Source of the DNA: Companilactobacillus ginsenosidimutans
GTDB taxonomy: Bacteria > Bacillota > Bacilli > Lactobacillales > Lactobacillaceae
DNA length: 64,000 nt
NCBI RefSeq assembly: GCF_001050475.1
Contig: NZ_CP012034.1
Coordinates: 2,418,001-2,482,000, forward strand
Reading direction: 5' to 3'
Made by a program: the position numbers and the translations under genes. Positions 19,520 to 29,143 of this stretch are shown here, piece after piece (the first letter of the stretch is position 1; every line of letters begins with the position of its first letter). The notes below the pieces were generated by a model. It was not told where the DNA came from and searched no databases. It saw nothing but the letters and a program-made list of their open reading frames with translations.

Positions 19520-19549
19520 AAAAAGCCATATCGCAGGATATGGCTTTTT
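19520..19549. terminator. Bidirectional terminator between tagO and yigZ
   Basis: AAAAAGCCATATC and GATATGGCTTTTT are perfect inverted repeats around GCAG, with U-tracts on both strands, between two convergent genes. Confidence 0.88.
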
Positions 19550-19600
19550 CTTTCCCAATTTTAAAGTGAAACAAAGTCAGCATAGCAAGCAAACACAGAT

Positions 19601-20239
19601 TTAATTGGCTTCTATGGGAATTTGTTTAAACTCTTGATCAGTTTCTTCAAAAGTTATTTGATTTTGAAAATTATCGATAATATCTTGTTTGTCAGCAGTT
19701 AAGCTTTCAATGTCAAAATATATGTCAACGGAAACGTCAGTTGAAAATTGTTTGTTTTCCAATATTAGCTTTTCATTTTTGGCATAGTTTTCAAATTTAT
19801 CATACAAATGATAAGGAACATTTAGTTTATAGCCTTGTTGGAGACGATTTTCAACTAGTCCGATATTCTTAATTCCCTCGGCGGTGGTCGATGAATATGC
19901 GCGGATTAATCCCCCGGCACCAAGCTTAATGCCACCAAAATAACGGGTAACGACAGCAGTCACATTTTCCAAGCCTTGTTGTTGAAGAACATTTAGAATT
20001 GGTGATCCTGCTGTACCACTCGGTTCGCCGTCGTCGGACATTCTCTCAGTCAAAACCTTTTCTCGAACGATGAAGGCAAAACAATTATGAGTTGCACCAG
20101 ATTCCTGTTGACGAATTTTCTCAATAAATTGGTTAGCTTCATCTTCAGAATTAGTTTGAGCAAGATGGACAATAAATTTAGATTTTTTAATTTCTTTTAA
20201 GTAACTATCAGACTCAGCAATAGTTTTGTAATTTTCCAA
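19601..20239 (-). CDS. yigZ: YigZ/IMPACT family protein
   Basis: A 212-residue soluble protein of the UPF0029/IMPACT family. The N-terminal domain (about residues 1-120) includes KKSKFIVHLAQTNSEDEA, GATHNCFAFIV, DDGEPSGTAGSPILNVL and RYFGGIKLGAGGLIRAYS, a fold related to EF-G domain IV and EF-P. The C-terminal DUF1949 domain follows from about 135. The molecular role in bacteria is not established. It is convergent with tagO and divergent from comFA, with only 33 bp in the divergent gap. Confidence 0.9.
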   Translation of the reverse strand: MENYKTIAESDSYLKEIKKSKFIVHLAQTNSEDEANQFIEKIRQQESGATHNCFAFIVREKVLTERMSDDGEPSGTAGSPILNVLQQQGLENVTAVVTRYFGGIKLGAGGLIRAYSSTTAEGIKNIGLVENRLQQGYKLNVPYHLYDKFENYAKNEKLILENKQFSTDVSVDIYFDIESLTADKQDIIDNFQNQITFEETDQEFKQIPIEAN

Positions 20240-20272
20240 GCGAAGATTCCTTTCTCTGCGTAATTTATTAGT

Positions 20273-21592
20273 ATGACAAATATAAATGAGTTCCTAGGCG
20301 GAAGAATAATTAATACCAGAGTACTAACAAATGAGCAAATAAGTCAATTATTGGATAATGGTTCGCAGTTGATCTCGGCGACAAAACCACATAATTCTGG
20401 AAATAAGTGTCAACGATGCCTGAGCGTAATTGAAGATTTCCCTTTTGATGATATTGCACCATACTGTCGAAATTGCATTAATTTTGGGAAAATCATGCAA
20501 GATGACAAGCTAATAATTACAAATCTAAATTTGGATTTTCCTCATCAAAGTAACCCAATGAGTTGGCAAGGGAATCTGACTGATCTCCAGCAAAAAATTG
20601 CTTTAGAAGTGATTCAGTCCTATCAAAATAAATGTGACCACTTAGTTTGGTCGGTGACAGGTGCCGGAAAAACTGAGATAACTTTTCCCCTTTTGGAACG
20701 AATAATTTCGAATAATCAACGAGTAGCAATTTGTTCACCTAGGATTGACGTATGCATCGAATTATATCCGAGAATCCAGGCCGCATTTAACAATGCGAGC
20801 GTAGGCCTGTTTCATGGTAAAAGTGATATTCAGTATTATCCAACTCAAATAATGATCAGTACAGTGCATCAGCTAGTCAAGTTTCACAAAGCTTTTGACG
20901 TCATAATTGTAGACGAGGTCGATTCATATCCTCTAGCCGGAAACGAAATGTTAGAAGGTTCAATTGCTAAGGCAAAAAAGGTTTCTGGGAGCATCGTCTA
21001 TTTATCTGCGACACCACCAGCAGAACTTTTGGATGAAGTTTCAAATGGTAAGATTAATATTTCAAAATTATATCGAAGATTCCACAATCATCCGTTGCCA
21101 GAACCAATTTGCCATTGCCTATTGAAGCCAACTACATATTTTGGAATCAATCCGAGACTTCGTATTAAGATGTCTAAACTGGTTAATTCTCAGCAACGTT
21201 TTATTGTGTTCTTTCCTAGAATTCCCGATATGCTTTATTTTGAGAAAATTATTAAAAAGTTCTTCCCAAAGTTAAAACTTGTTTCGGTAAGTTCAAAAGA
21301 TTCTAAGAGAATTGAGAAGGTCCAACAATTCCGTGATGAGCAAGCAGATGTTATTTTAACGACAACTATTTTAGAACGTGGGGTGACTTTTCATAATATT
21401 ACCGTTCTAGTACTTGATGCAGATGCGGATGAATTTTCCAAAACTGCCTTAATTCAAATTGCAGGTCGGGCGGGAAGATCACAAGATTCACCGAACGACG
21501 AAGTTCATTTATATTATCAATTTTATAACAAGAAAATAAAATCGGCCTGCTCAGAAATTAAACAGGTCAATCGTCAAGCGTATAAAAAATGA
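20273..21592 (+). CDS. comFA: ComF operon protein A, DEAD-box DNA helicase/translocase
   Basis: A 439-residue ATPase needed for transport of single-stranded DNA during natural transformation. An N-terminal zinc site (CQRCLSVIEDFPFDDIAPYC and a following CRNC-type pair) lies at about residues 44-66. Walker A is VTGAGKTE near 129, Walker B is VDEVDSYP, motif III is SATPP, and the C-terminal helicase half ends with QIAGRAGRS. No clear ribosome binding site precedes the ATG, and the promoter must overlap the yigZ start. comFC overlaps its stop by four bases. The pair implies competence potential, but full competence needs genes not in this window. Confidence 0.92.
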   Translation: MTNINEFLGGRIINTRVLTNEQISQLLDNGSQLISATKPHNSGNKCQRCLSVIEDFPFDDIAPYCRNCINFGKIMQDDKLIITNLNLDFPHQSNPMSWQGNLTDLQQKIALEVIQSYQNKCDHLVWSVTGAGKTEITFPLLERIISNNQRVAICSPRIDVCIELYPRIQAAFNNASVGLFHGKSDIQYYPTQIMISTVHQLVKFHKAFDVIIVDEVDSYPLAGNEMLEGSIAKAKKVSGSIVYLSATPPAELLDEVSNGKINISKLYRRFHNHPLPEPICHCLLKPTTYFGINPRLRIKMSKLVNSQQRFIVFFPRIPDMLYFEKIIKKFFPKLKLVSVSSKDSKRIEKVQQFRDEQADVILTTTILERGVTFHNITVLVLDADADEFSKTALIQIAGRAGRSQDSPNDEVHLYYQFYNKKIKSACSEIKQVNRQAYKK

Positions 21593-22272
21593 GAAATTGT
21601 TTAAATTGTAATCAACCAATATTACAAAATCATTCACTCAAGGATATTATTTTTTGTACGCAACCACCAGACGATAATCTTTGCGGATTTTGTCGACAAC
21701 AATTATCACAGCTGAAAAACTTCCCCCACTGCCGATATTGTTATAAAACTTCTACAAGTGATATTTGCTCTGATTGTGAGAATTGGAGAGAAAAATATAA
21801 AATATTTAATCAACATTTTGCAATTTTTGGGTATAATCAATTTATACATGATTATTTTAAAAAATATAAGCGGTATGGGGATGTTTTGTTAGCAAGGCTG
21901 TTTATATCTGATCTTAAAAAGTGGGCTAGGTGTCATGAGTTTGACGTTGTGACGTATATTCCTAGTAGTGATAGCCACTATATTGAGCGAGGATTTGATC
22001 CGGTCTATGAGTTATATAAAGATGTATTTCCGCTTACTAAAGTTTTTCAAAAAGTTGATGCTGATAAGCCTCAAGCTCAGAAAAATAAAATGGAGCGAAT
22101 GCTTACACCACAGACTTTCAGAATAGTTAATGATTTTCCGAAAAAATCACTAAATTTAAAAATTTTAATAGTGGATGATATATACACAACTGGGCGTACA
22201 GTATTACACGCACGGCAATTGCTGACAGATATTGGTTTTCAAAATATTTGTACTTTTTCATTAACTCGTTAG
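21589..22272 (+). CDS. comFC: ComF family phosphoribosyltransferase-like protein
   Basis: A 227-residue protein, partner of ComFA in DNA uptake. The N-terminal half is a Cys-rich zinc-ribbon region (CLNC, CGFC, CRYC and CSDC motifs between residues 4 and 65). The C-terminal half is a phosphoribosyltransferase fold with the PRPP loop ILIVDDIYTTGRT at about 193-205. Its ATG overlaps the comFA stop (ATGA), indicating translational coupling. Confidence 0.9.
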   Translation: MRNCLNCNQPILQNHSLKDIIFCTQPPDDNLCGFCRQQLSQLKNFPHCRYCYKTSTSDICSDCENWREKYKIFNQHFAIFGYNQFIHDYFKKYKRYGDVLLARLFISDLKKWARCHEFDVVTYIPSSDSHYIERGFDPVYELYKDVFPLTKVFQKVDADKPQAQKNKMERMLTPQTFRIVNDFPKKSLNLKILIVDDIYTTGRTVLHARQLLTDIGFQNICTFSLTR

Positions 22273-22286
22273 TGAAACCGTTGCCA
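22273..22286 (+). promoter_or_regulatory. cre-like CcpA site on the hpf promoter
   Basis: TGAAACCGTTGCCA fits the loose catabolite-response consensus TGNAANCGNWNNCW. Its last six bases are the -35 box of the hpf promoter, so bound CcpA would block RNA polymerase. Confidence 0.55.
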
Positions 22287-22309
22287 GTTTGCCTATAGAA
22301 TTATATAAT
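22281..22309 (+). promoter_or_regulatory. hpf promoter
   Basis: TTGCCA at 22281-22286, a 17-bp spacer and TATAAT at 22304-22309. Transcription would start near 22316, leaving a leader of about 54 bases before the hpf ATG. Confidence 0.75.
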
Positions 22310-22369
22310 CAATGTGAAGAGTTGATCTTGGCTCTTATTTATTCCTTATCATCGGAAGGAGAGATTTTT

Positions 22370-22918
22370 ATGTTAACAATAAACGTACGTGGCGAAAACA
22401 TCGAAGTTACACCTGCTATTCGTGATTATGTTGAAAAGAAAGTTTCCAAGATGGAAAAATATTTCAGCCCAGACAGTAATCCAATTGCACATGTAAACTT
22501 GAAGATTTACCCTTCAAAGGGCACAAAGGTTGAGGTTACAATACCACTTCCATATATCACTCTAAGAGCTGAGGAAATGAACGACGATATGTATGCAGGT
22601 ATCGATTTAGTAATTGACAAGCTAGAAAGACAAATTAAGAAATTCAAGACAAAGGTCAACCGTAAGGATCGTGACAAACCAGGCATTAAAGATATTCCGC
22701 TTGATGACGTTCCTGCTGAAGATGCTAAGGAAGACGAATCACAAATTGTTAGAACAAAACGTTTGTCATTGAAACCAATGGACGCTGAAGAAGCAGTTCT
22801 ACAAATGGAAATGCTCGGACATGAATTCTTCATTTTTGAAGATTCAGAAACAAACGGCGCAAGTATTGTATACAAGCGTAATGACGGCAAATATGGTTTG
22901 ATTGAAACAAACGAATAA
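22370..22918 (+). CDS. hpf: Ribosome hibernation-promoting factor, long form
   Basis: A 182-residue protein that binds 30S subunits and pairs ribosomes into inactive 100S dimers during starvation or stationary phase. Residues 1-100 form the N-terminal domain (LTINVRGENIEVTPAIRDYV) that occupies the tRNA/mRNA channel. After an acidic linker, residues about 125-182 form the C-terminal dimerisation domain (VLQMEMLGHEFFIFEDSE) found only in long forms. I chose the ATG at 22370 because GGAAGGAGAG precedes it. It has its own promoter with a cre-like site, which suggests control by carbon supply, and a terminator follows. Confidence 0.95.
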   Translation: MLTINVRGENIEVTPAIRDYVEKKVSKMEKYFSPDSNPIAHVNLKIYPSKGTKVEVTIPLPYITLRAEEMNDDMYAGIDLVIDKLERQIKKFKTKVNRKDRDKPGIKDIPLDDVPAEDAKEDESQIVRTKRLSLKPMDAEEAVLQMEMLGHEFFIFEDSETNGASIVYKRNDGKYGLIETNE

Positions 22919-22931
22919 TAAATAGTTAAGA

Positions 22932-22963
22932 GGATGGGGACATATGGACCCATTCTTTTTTTT
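22932..22963 (+). terminator. Terminator after hpf
   Basis: GGATGGG (22932-22938) pairs with CCCATTC (22949-22955) with one G-U pair, followed by eight T. Confidence 0.8.
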
Positions 22964-23175
22964 GCGCTATTTTTTTACATGCAGTTAAATAATAATGTTA
23001 AGATTTTGTAACGAGACCGTTTTTTATGCTAAATTCTTCGAAATTTTGTCAAAGTGGTGTAGAATTATAATTCTGGAAGTGTACTTTGGTGTATATTCGA
23101 TATTAAGTTTAAAAGTACATTAAATAATGATAGAATAGTAGATATGTTTATTACGTTTAGGAGAGATATACAAAT

Positions 23176-25536
23176 ATGGCAAATCCATTAAGAAGATGGG
23201 TCGAAAGCGATAATAGAGAAGTTAAACGCATGGGAAAAATTGCTGACAAGGTTGAAGCATACGCAGACGCCTTTAGCAAACTTTCTAATGAGAAACTTCA
23301 AGCTAAGACACCTAAATTTAAAGAGAGACTTAAAAATGGCGAAACATTGGATGATATTTTGCCAGAAGCCTTTGCAACTGCCCGTGAAGGTGCTAAAAGA
23401 GTTCTAGGTCTCTATCCTTTTAGAGTTCAATTAATTGGTGGTATTACTTTACATGAAGGTAACATCGCCGAAATGAAGACTGGTGAAGGTAAAACTTTGA
23501 CAGCCACATTACCTGTTTATTTGAATGCATTAGCTGGTAAGGGTGTTCACGTTGTTACTGTTAACGAATACTTATCAGGCCGTGATGCTAAGGAAATGGG
23601 TGAGTTATACAAATGGTTAGGTCTTACAGTTGGTCTAAATGTTAACCAACTCGACGCTGACGAAAAACGTGAAGCTTATAACTGTGACATCACATATTCA
23701 ACTAACTCAGAATTAGGTTTCGATTACCTACGTGACAACATGGTTGTTTACAAAGAACAAATGGTACAACGTCCTTTGAACTATGCCATTGTTGATGAGG
23801 TTGATTCAATCTTAATTGATGAGGCTAGAACACCTTTGATTATTTCTGGTGCCGCTGAAAAATCTACTGCTATGTATGTTCGTACAGATAGATTTGTTAA
23901 GACATTAGTTGAAGATGATTACAAAATTGATTGGCCTACAAAGTCAATTAGTTTAACTGAAACTGGTATCCGTAAGGCTGAGGATTACTTTGGCCTTGAT
24001 AACTTATATGACATTGATAACACTGTTTTGAACCACCATTTGGATCAAGCTTTGCGTGCCAATGAAATTATGAGTTTGGATATTGATTATGTTGTTCAAG
24101 ACAACCAAGTTAAAATTGTTGATCAATTTACTGGTCGTGTTATGGAAGGTCGTCGTTATTCTGACGGATTGCACCAGGCTATTGAAGCCAAAGAAGGTGT
24201 TGAAATCCAAGATGAAACAAAGACAATGGCCAACATCACGTATCAAAACTTCTTCCGTATGTATGACAAGCTTGCTGGTATGACTGGTACTGCTAAGACA
24301 GAAGCAGAAGAATTTAGAGAAATTTACAACATGGAAGTTATTTCAATTCCAACTAACAAACCTGTTATCCGTGACGATAAAGAAGATGTTCTTTATCCAA
24401 CAATTAAGAGTAAGTTCAATGCTGTTGTTAAAGATATCGAAGCAAGACATGCTAAGGGACAACCAATGCTAGTTGGTACCGTTGCTGTTGAATCTTCAGA
24501 ATATCTTTCAAAGATGCTTGATCAAAAAGGTATTCCACATGCTGTTCTTAATGCCAAGAACCATGCTAAGGAAGCTGAAATCATCATGAACGCCGGCCAA
24601 CGTGGTGCTGTTACTATTGCTACCAATATGGCTGGTCGTGGTACTGATATTAAACTTGGACCTGGTGTTGTTGATTTAGGTGGACTTGCAGTTATTGGTA
24701 CTGAACGACATGAATCACGTCGTATCGATAACCAGCTACGTGGACGTTCAGGTCGTCAAGGTGATCCTGGTGTTACACAATTCTACATGTCACTAGAAGA
24801 TGACTTGATGAAACGTTTCGGTTCTGAAAGAATCAAACGTGTTCTAAGCGCAATGAAGATTGAAGATGACGATGCTGTTATTCAAAGTAGAATGATGTCT
24901 CGTCAAGTTGAATCTGCACAGAAGCGTGTTGAAGGTAATAACTACGATACTCGTAAAAATACTCTTCAATATGATGATGTTATGCGTGAACAACGTGAAG
25001 TTATCTATAAAGAGAGAATGGAAGTTATCAACGAGGACGAAGATCTTGACCGCGTATTGAAGCCAATGATCGAACGTACAATTGACGCCCAAGTTGATGT
25101 TCATACTCAAGGTAAAAAAGAAGAATGGAACTTACCAGCAATTGTTGATTTTGCTAAGGCAGCTCTTATCTCTGATGAAGAATTCAGTATCGTTGATTTA
25201 CAAATGCGTGATGCTGATGGAATCAAGAAGTATCTCATGGATGTTGTTCAAGCCAACTATGATAAGAAGGCTGAAGACCTTGGTGACCCTGCTCAAATGC
25301 TAGAATTTGAAAAGGTTGTTATCCTAAGAGTTGTTGATGAACACTGGACAAACCATATTGATGCGATGGATCAATTACGTCAATCAATTGGTTTACGTGG
25401 ATACGGACAATTAAATCCTTTAGTTGAGTACCAAGAAGAAGGATATCGTATGTTTGAAGAAATGATTTCAGACATTGAATATGATGTAACTAGATTATTC
25501 ATGAAGGCCGAAATTAGACAAAACATGGAAAGATAA
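23176..25536 (+). CDS. secA: Preprotein translocase ATPase SecA
   Basis: A 786-residue motor that pushes unfolded proteins through SecYEG. Walker A is MKTGEGKT at residues 100-107. [19 protein letters not shown] marks the DEAD motif and start of the preprotein-binding domain, and [20 protein letters not shown] and [13 protein letters not shown] are from the second nucleotide-binding fold. The chain ends at [14 protein letters not shown], so it lacks the Cys/His zinc-binding tail present in longer SecA proteins such as that of Bacillus (841 residues). A 257-bp gap with hpf contains AT-rich promoter-like sequence that I cannot resolve to one promoter. Confidence 0.97.
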   Translation: MANPLRRWVESDNREVKRMGKIADKVEAYADAFSKLSNEKLQAKTPKFKERLKNGETLDDILPEAFATAREGAKRVLGLYPFRVQLIGGITLHEGNIAEMKTGEGKTLTATLPVYLNALAGKGVHVVTVNEYLSGRDAKEMGELYKWLGLTVGLNVNQLDADEKREAYNCDITYSTNSELGFDYLRDNMVVYKEQMVQRPLNYAIVDEVDSILIDEARTPLIISGAAEKSTAMYVRTDRFVKTLVEDDYKIDWPTKSISLTETGIRKAEDYFGLDNLYDIDNTVLNHHLDQALRANEIMSLDIDYVVQDNQVKIVDQFTGRVMEGRRYSDGLHQAIEAKEGVEIQDETKTMANITYQNFFRMYDKLAGMTGTAKTEAEEFREIYNMEVISIPTNKPVIRDDKEDVLYPTIKSKFNAVVKDIEARHAKGQPMLVGTVAVESSEYLSKMLDQKGIPHAVLNAKNHAKEAEIIMNAGQRGAVTIATNMAGRGTDIKLGPGVVDLGGLAVIGTERHESRRIDNQLRGRSGRQGDPGVTQFYMSLEDDLMKRFGSERIKRVLSAMKIEDDDAVIQSRMMSRQVESAQKRVEGNNYDTRKNTLQYDDVMREQREVIYKERMEVINEDEDLDRVLKPMIERTIDAQVDVHTQGKKEEWNLPAIVDFAKAALISDEEFSIVDLQMRDADGIKKYLMDVVQANYDKKAEDLGDPAQMLEFEKVVILRVVDEHWTNHIDAMDQLRQSIGLRGYGQLNPLVEYQEEGYRMFEEMISDIEYDVTRLFMKAEIRQNMER

Positions 25537-25537
25537 T

Positions 25538-25568
25538 AAAAAAACAGGCCGGTTGGCCTGCTTTTTTT
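25538..25568 (+). terminator. Terminator after secA
   Basis: CAGGCC (25545-25550), loop GGTT, GGCCTG (25555-25560), then seven T from 25562. Confidence 0.85.
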
Positions 25569-25584
25569 ATTTAAAGGTGAATTT

Positions 25585-26701
25585 ATGGAATTTGGCGAAA
25601 TTAAAAGTAAAATTCAAGAGATAGAAGACAAAATAAATCAGTTCCGGGGGTCTCTTTGACTTAGAAAGTCTAGAAGAGAGTATCGCAGAAAATGAAGCTA
25701 AGATGACAGAGGACGGATTTTGGGATAATCATGCCGCGGCTCAGGAAGTCATTGATGCAACAAATGTGTTAAAAGATAAATATGATAATTTTAAGAAATT
25801 AGATGATTCAGTCGAGAATCTGAAAGTTTCAGCCGAACTATATGATGAGGACCCAGATGATGAATTAAAGTCTGAGATGGAAAAAGATATTGCTGAGGTT
25901 GATGCAAAAATGCGTTCATATGAGTTGACCATGTTGTTGTCTGAGCAATATGATTCTCATAATGCAATCTTAGAAATTCATCCAGGTGCCGGTGGAACTG
26001 AATCACAGGATTGGGGTGAAATGCTTCTTCGTATGTATCAACGTTGGGCTGATCAACACAGTTTTAGTGTTGAAGTAGAAGATTACCAACCTGGCGATGA
26101 AGCAGGTATAAAAAGCGTTTCAATTATGATTAAAGGTACGAATGCATATGGTCTCTTGCGTTCAGAAAGAGGAGTTCATCGTTTAGTTAGAATATCACCA
26201 TTTGATTCTGCTGGAAGAAGACATACATCATTTGCATCAGTTGATGTTATGCCAGAACTTGATGATTCAATTGAAGTTGATATTAATGACGATGACTTGA
26301 GAGTCGATGTTTTCAGGTCTTCCGGTGCTGGTGGTCAGCATATCAACAAAACCTCTTCAGCTGTCAGAATCACCCACTTGCCTACAGGTATAGTCACTAG
26401 CTCACAAGCTCAACGTTCACAATTACAAAATAGACAGACAGCCATGAGCATGCTGAAAGCAAAACTTTTCCAAAGAGAACAAGAAGAGCAGGCGAAGAGA
26501 AACGCTGAAATCAAAGGTGAACAAATGGATATTGGATGGGGTTCACAAATTCGTTCATACGTTTTCCATCCATATACAATGGTTAAGGATCATCGTTCAA
26601 ACTACGAAACTGGGAATGGTCAAGCAGTGATGGACGGGGATTTGGATCCATTTATTTATGCTTATTTACAATGGAAACTTCAAGAGGACAATCCTAAATA
26701 A
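25585..26701 (+). CDS. prfB: Peptide chain release factor 2 (programmed +1 frameshift)
   Basis: RF2 releases finished proteins at UGA and UAA codons. The gene starts at ATG 25585 (AAAGGTGA upstream). After 24 codons the frame meets an in-frame UGA at 25657-25659; a +1 shift on CTT (skipping base 25657) continues as [20 protein letters not shown] to 26701, giving 371 residues. [11 protein letters not shown] carries the SPF stop-codon recognition motif, and [20 protein letters not shown] holds the catalytic GGQ. The frameshift lets RF2 control its own level: low RF2 means a longer pause at UGA and more shifting. This is a normal gene, not a broken one. Confidence 0.97.
25645..25660 (+). promoter_or_regulatory. 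Programmed frameshift site in prfB
   Basis: CGGGGGTCTCTTTGAC contains the slippery CTT-TGA-C preceded by an internal Shine-Dalgarno-like GGGGG. The usual form is AGGGGGT; here C replaces the A. Confidence 0.92.
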
Positions 26702-26703
26702 TC

Positions 26704-27372
26704 ATGGCAAAAAAAATATTATGTGTTGATGACGAGCCAGCAATTTTGGAATTAATTGAATACAATTTACAAACTAATGGGTATCAAGTTGAACATGCGA
26801 CTGATGGTCAAATGGCGCTTGATAAGTTAGAACAAGGTAAATTTGATTTAGTTCTATTGGATCAAATGTTGCCTAAAGTAGACGGATTACATGTTCTGAA
26901 AAAATTACGTTCCAAAGGAGATTTAACTCCAGTTATTTTCTTGACGGCTGTCGATACTGAAGAGAACAAAATTGACGGTCTTGTTAGTGGTGCCGACGAT
27001 TATGTGACGAAACCGTTCAGCGTTAAAGAACTGCTGGCAAGAATTGAAGTTGTTTTACGAAGAACTCAGAAGTCTGCAGATGCTAAGAGAATCTTCGAAT
27101 TAAATAAATCTTTGAAGAGTTTGAACATGGATGGTACAGATATTTCACTAACTCGAAAAGAGTATGAATTGCTTGAATTTTTGATTAAAAATAAGGGTAT
27201 TGTTGTATCTCGAGACCAGATTTTTGAAAATGTTTGGGGTATCAATTCGAATTCACAAATTCGCATGGTAGATATTCAAATTAGTCACTTACGTGATAAA
27301 ATCGAGAGAGATACAAAAGATCCACAAATAATAAAAACCGTGCATGGTTTCGGTTATATATTAGAGGTATAG
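26704..27372 (+). CDS. phoP: Response regulator of the phosphate system (PhoP type)
   Basis: A 222-residue OmpR/PhoB-type regulator. The receiver domain has the acidic pocket D9-D10, phospho-acceptor D53 in LVLLDQMLPKVDG and the Lys in DDYVTKPFSVKELLARIE. The winged-helix DNA-binding domain from about residue 125 contains LTRKEYELLEFLIKNKGIVV and ends IKTVHGFGYILEV. It starts two bases after prfB and precedes its kinase by 10 bp. Its neighbours (kinase, pst, phoU) imply control of phosphate uptake. Confidence 0.92.
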   Translation: MAKKILCVDDEPAILELIEYNLQTNGYQVEHATDGQMALDKLEQGKFDLVLLDQMLPKVDGLHVLKKLRSKGDLTPVIFLTAVDTEENKIDGLVSGADDYVTKPFSVKELLARIEVVLRRTQKSADAKRIFELNKSLKSLNMDGTDISLTRKEYELLEFLIKNKGIVVSRDQIFENVWGINSNSQIRMVDIQISHLRDKIERDTKDPQIIKTVHGFGYILEV

Positions 27373-27382
27373 GGGTATAACA

Positions 27383-29029
27383 ATGAAAAGAAGATTAGGA
27401 CCTACAGTATCAATCGTCATTTCAGTAATCCTTTACATAGCTTTAGCATTATTTGCGGATAATATTTTGAGTAATTCGCAATCGAATTCCTTTTCTGAAG
27501 AAGTTGAGTCGTATACTGAACTTCGAAAGAACCATACAAAAGAAGAGGCTGCTGATGTTACTAGTTTGAAGTACATTAACATCAACGATGATAGTGATAT
27601 TTCTAAGCAGGCATCTGATATGATTCATCGTGGCAATTTGTCGATGAGTGAGCAATTTGGTACAGACGTATCATTTGGTCGCCGAGCAATGTTTTATCGT
27701 TTTAATAACGGTAATTATGTTGTAGCAAAAGATTATTCTCGCCTTTGGAATCAAAATTGGATTTCATTTGCATTATTCACGATTTTGTATTTCTTGATTA
27801 CTGAAGCAATTATTTTGGTGTACTACAGACAACGCCAAAATATTCGTGATGATATCGACCGAGTGACTCAGAACTTAAAACGAGTTCGAAAGAATAAAGA
27901 TATGTCGTCGTTGATTCTTTCACCTGACGACGATTTGTATGAATTAGTTGAACAAACCAATCAAATCAATAAAGATATTAGTGAGCTGCGTGACAATGCA
28001 AAATTACGTGAGCGTCGATTTAAGAGTTTGATTGGTCATTTACCAATTGGTGTAATGTTGTTGAATTCTCAAGGTGAGGTGCTATTACATAATCAAGCAA
28101 TGGCTGCTTTACTTGACGAAAATATTTCTAATGAATTACATCCATTCATTGAAGATGTTAAGACTTATGGATTGAGCCGTATGATTGAGCATGCGTTGCG
28201 GAAGAACAAGAATTATCGTCGTGAGATCCAGTTAGTGGGTAATTCTCAACGCTATGTTGACGCTAATGTAATCCACTTAGTTCATTCCCGAGAAGACTAC
28301 GATAAACAAATTTTGGTTATCTTATACGACTTAACAACCAGCCGTCGCATGGAACAAATGCAAGTTGATTTTGTTAATAATGTTAGTCATGAATTGAAGA
28401 CTCCAATTACGTCTATTGAAGGATTCTCTGAGACATTATTAGATGGAGCTGGGGATGACCCTGAAAAGCGTCATCATTTCCTAGAAATAATTCATAATGA
28501 AAGTGTCCGCCTAACTGATTTAATCCAAGATATCTTGTCATTATCTAAGATTAAAAAGGATAATGAAGAAACTGAATTGGTTGATATGGAAGCTAATATC
28601 AAATCTATTTTGCAAAGTATGTCCGTTCCAATTGAGAAACATCATCTAAAAGTTGATAAAAGTTTCTTCGGTAATAAAGAAGTAACTATTAATAAGGCGA
28701 AAGTTAATTTAGTTCTGAATAACCTAATCAAGAATGCGATTTCTTACAACAAAGAAAACGGAAGTATCGATATTGAAGTTCATCATGATGAGGTTGAAAA
28801 TAGACTTCGAGTTATCATTGAAGATACTGGTATTGGTATTTCCCAAAAAGACCAAGATAGAATTTTTGAAAGATTTTATCGTGTCGATCGTTCACGAAGC
28901 CTTGAGACAGGCGGGACTGGACTAGGATTAGCAATTGTCAAAGAAACACTTGATAGCATTGATGGCAATTTACAAGTTGAATCTAATCTAGGTTTAGGTA
29001 CTAAATTCACTTTGGAAATTCCTTTATAG
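27383..29029 (+). CDS. phoR: Sensor histidine kinase of the phosphate system (PhoR type)
   Basis: A 548-residue membrane kinase. An N-terminal helix (about residues 8-28) and a second at about 130-152 (FALFTILYFLITEAIILVYY) enclose an extracellular sensor region. A PAS domain follows (IGVMLLNSQGEVLLHNQAM), then the His-phosphorylation helix NNVSHELKTPITSIEGFSET with the phospho-His. The ATPase domain has NLIKNAISYN (N box), EDTGIGISQKDQDRIFERFY (G1/F box) and GGTGLGLAIVKE (G2). Terminator hairpins after it separate it from pstS, so pst has its own transcript. Confidence 0.93.
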   Translation: MKRRLGPTVSIVISVILYIALALFADNILSNSQSNSFSEEVESYTELRKNHTKEEAADVTSLKYININDDSDISKQASDMIHRGNLSMSEQFGTDVSFGRRAMFYRFNNGNYVVAKDYSRLWNQNWISFALFTILYFLITEAIILVYYRQRQNIRDDIDRVTQNLKRVRKNKDMSSLILSPDDDLYELVEQTNQINKDISELRDNAKLRERRFKSLIGHLPIGVMLLNSQGEVLLHNQAMAALLDENISNELHPFIEDVKTYGLSRMIEHALRKNKNYRREIQLVGNSQRYVDANVIHLVHSREDYDKQILVILYDLTTSRRMEQMQVDFVNNVSHELKTPITSIEGFSETLLDGAGDDPEKRHHFLEIIHNESVRLTDLIQDILSLSKIKKDNEETELVDMEANIKSILQSMSVPIEKHHLKVDKSFFGNKEVTINKAKVNLVLNNLIKNAISYNKENGSIDIEVHHDEVENRLRVIIEDTGIGISQKDQDRIFERFYRVDRSRSLETGGTGLGLAIVKETLDSIDGNLQVESNLGLGTKFTLEIPL

Positions 29030-29043
29030 AATACATTTATTTA

Positions 29044-29077
29044 AAAGATTGAGAAATTTTTTCTCAATCTTTTTTTG
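29044..29077 (+). terminator. Terminator after phoR
   Basis: AAAGATTGAGAAA and TTTCTCAATCTTT are inverted repeats, followed by a run of T. Confidence 0.82.
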
Positions 29078-29143
29078 TAAGTTCTTTTTTATACAAAAAA
29101 TATACATTGTTACGTTAATATGTTGAAAGTAGAGGTGAGAATA

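Noticed and set aside
25585..26701. Apparent frameshift mutation in prfB
   Set aside because: The stop is UGA in CTT-TGA-C with a G-rich stimulator, which is the programmed frameshift of RF2, not damage.
29078..29143. PhoP box before pstS
   Set aside because: I looked for TTAACA-type direct repeats at helical spacing and found none convincing, although the neighbouring two-component system makes such control likely.
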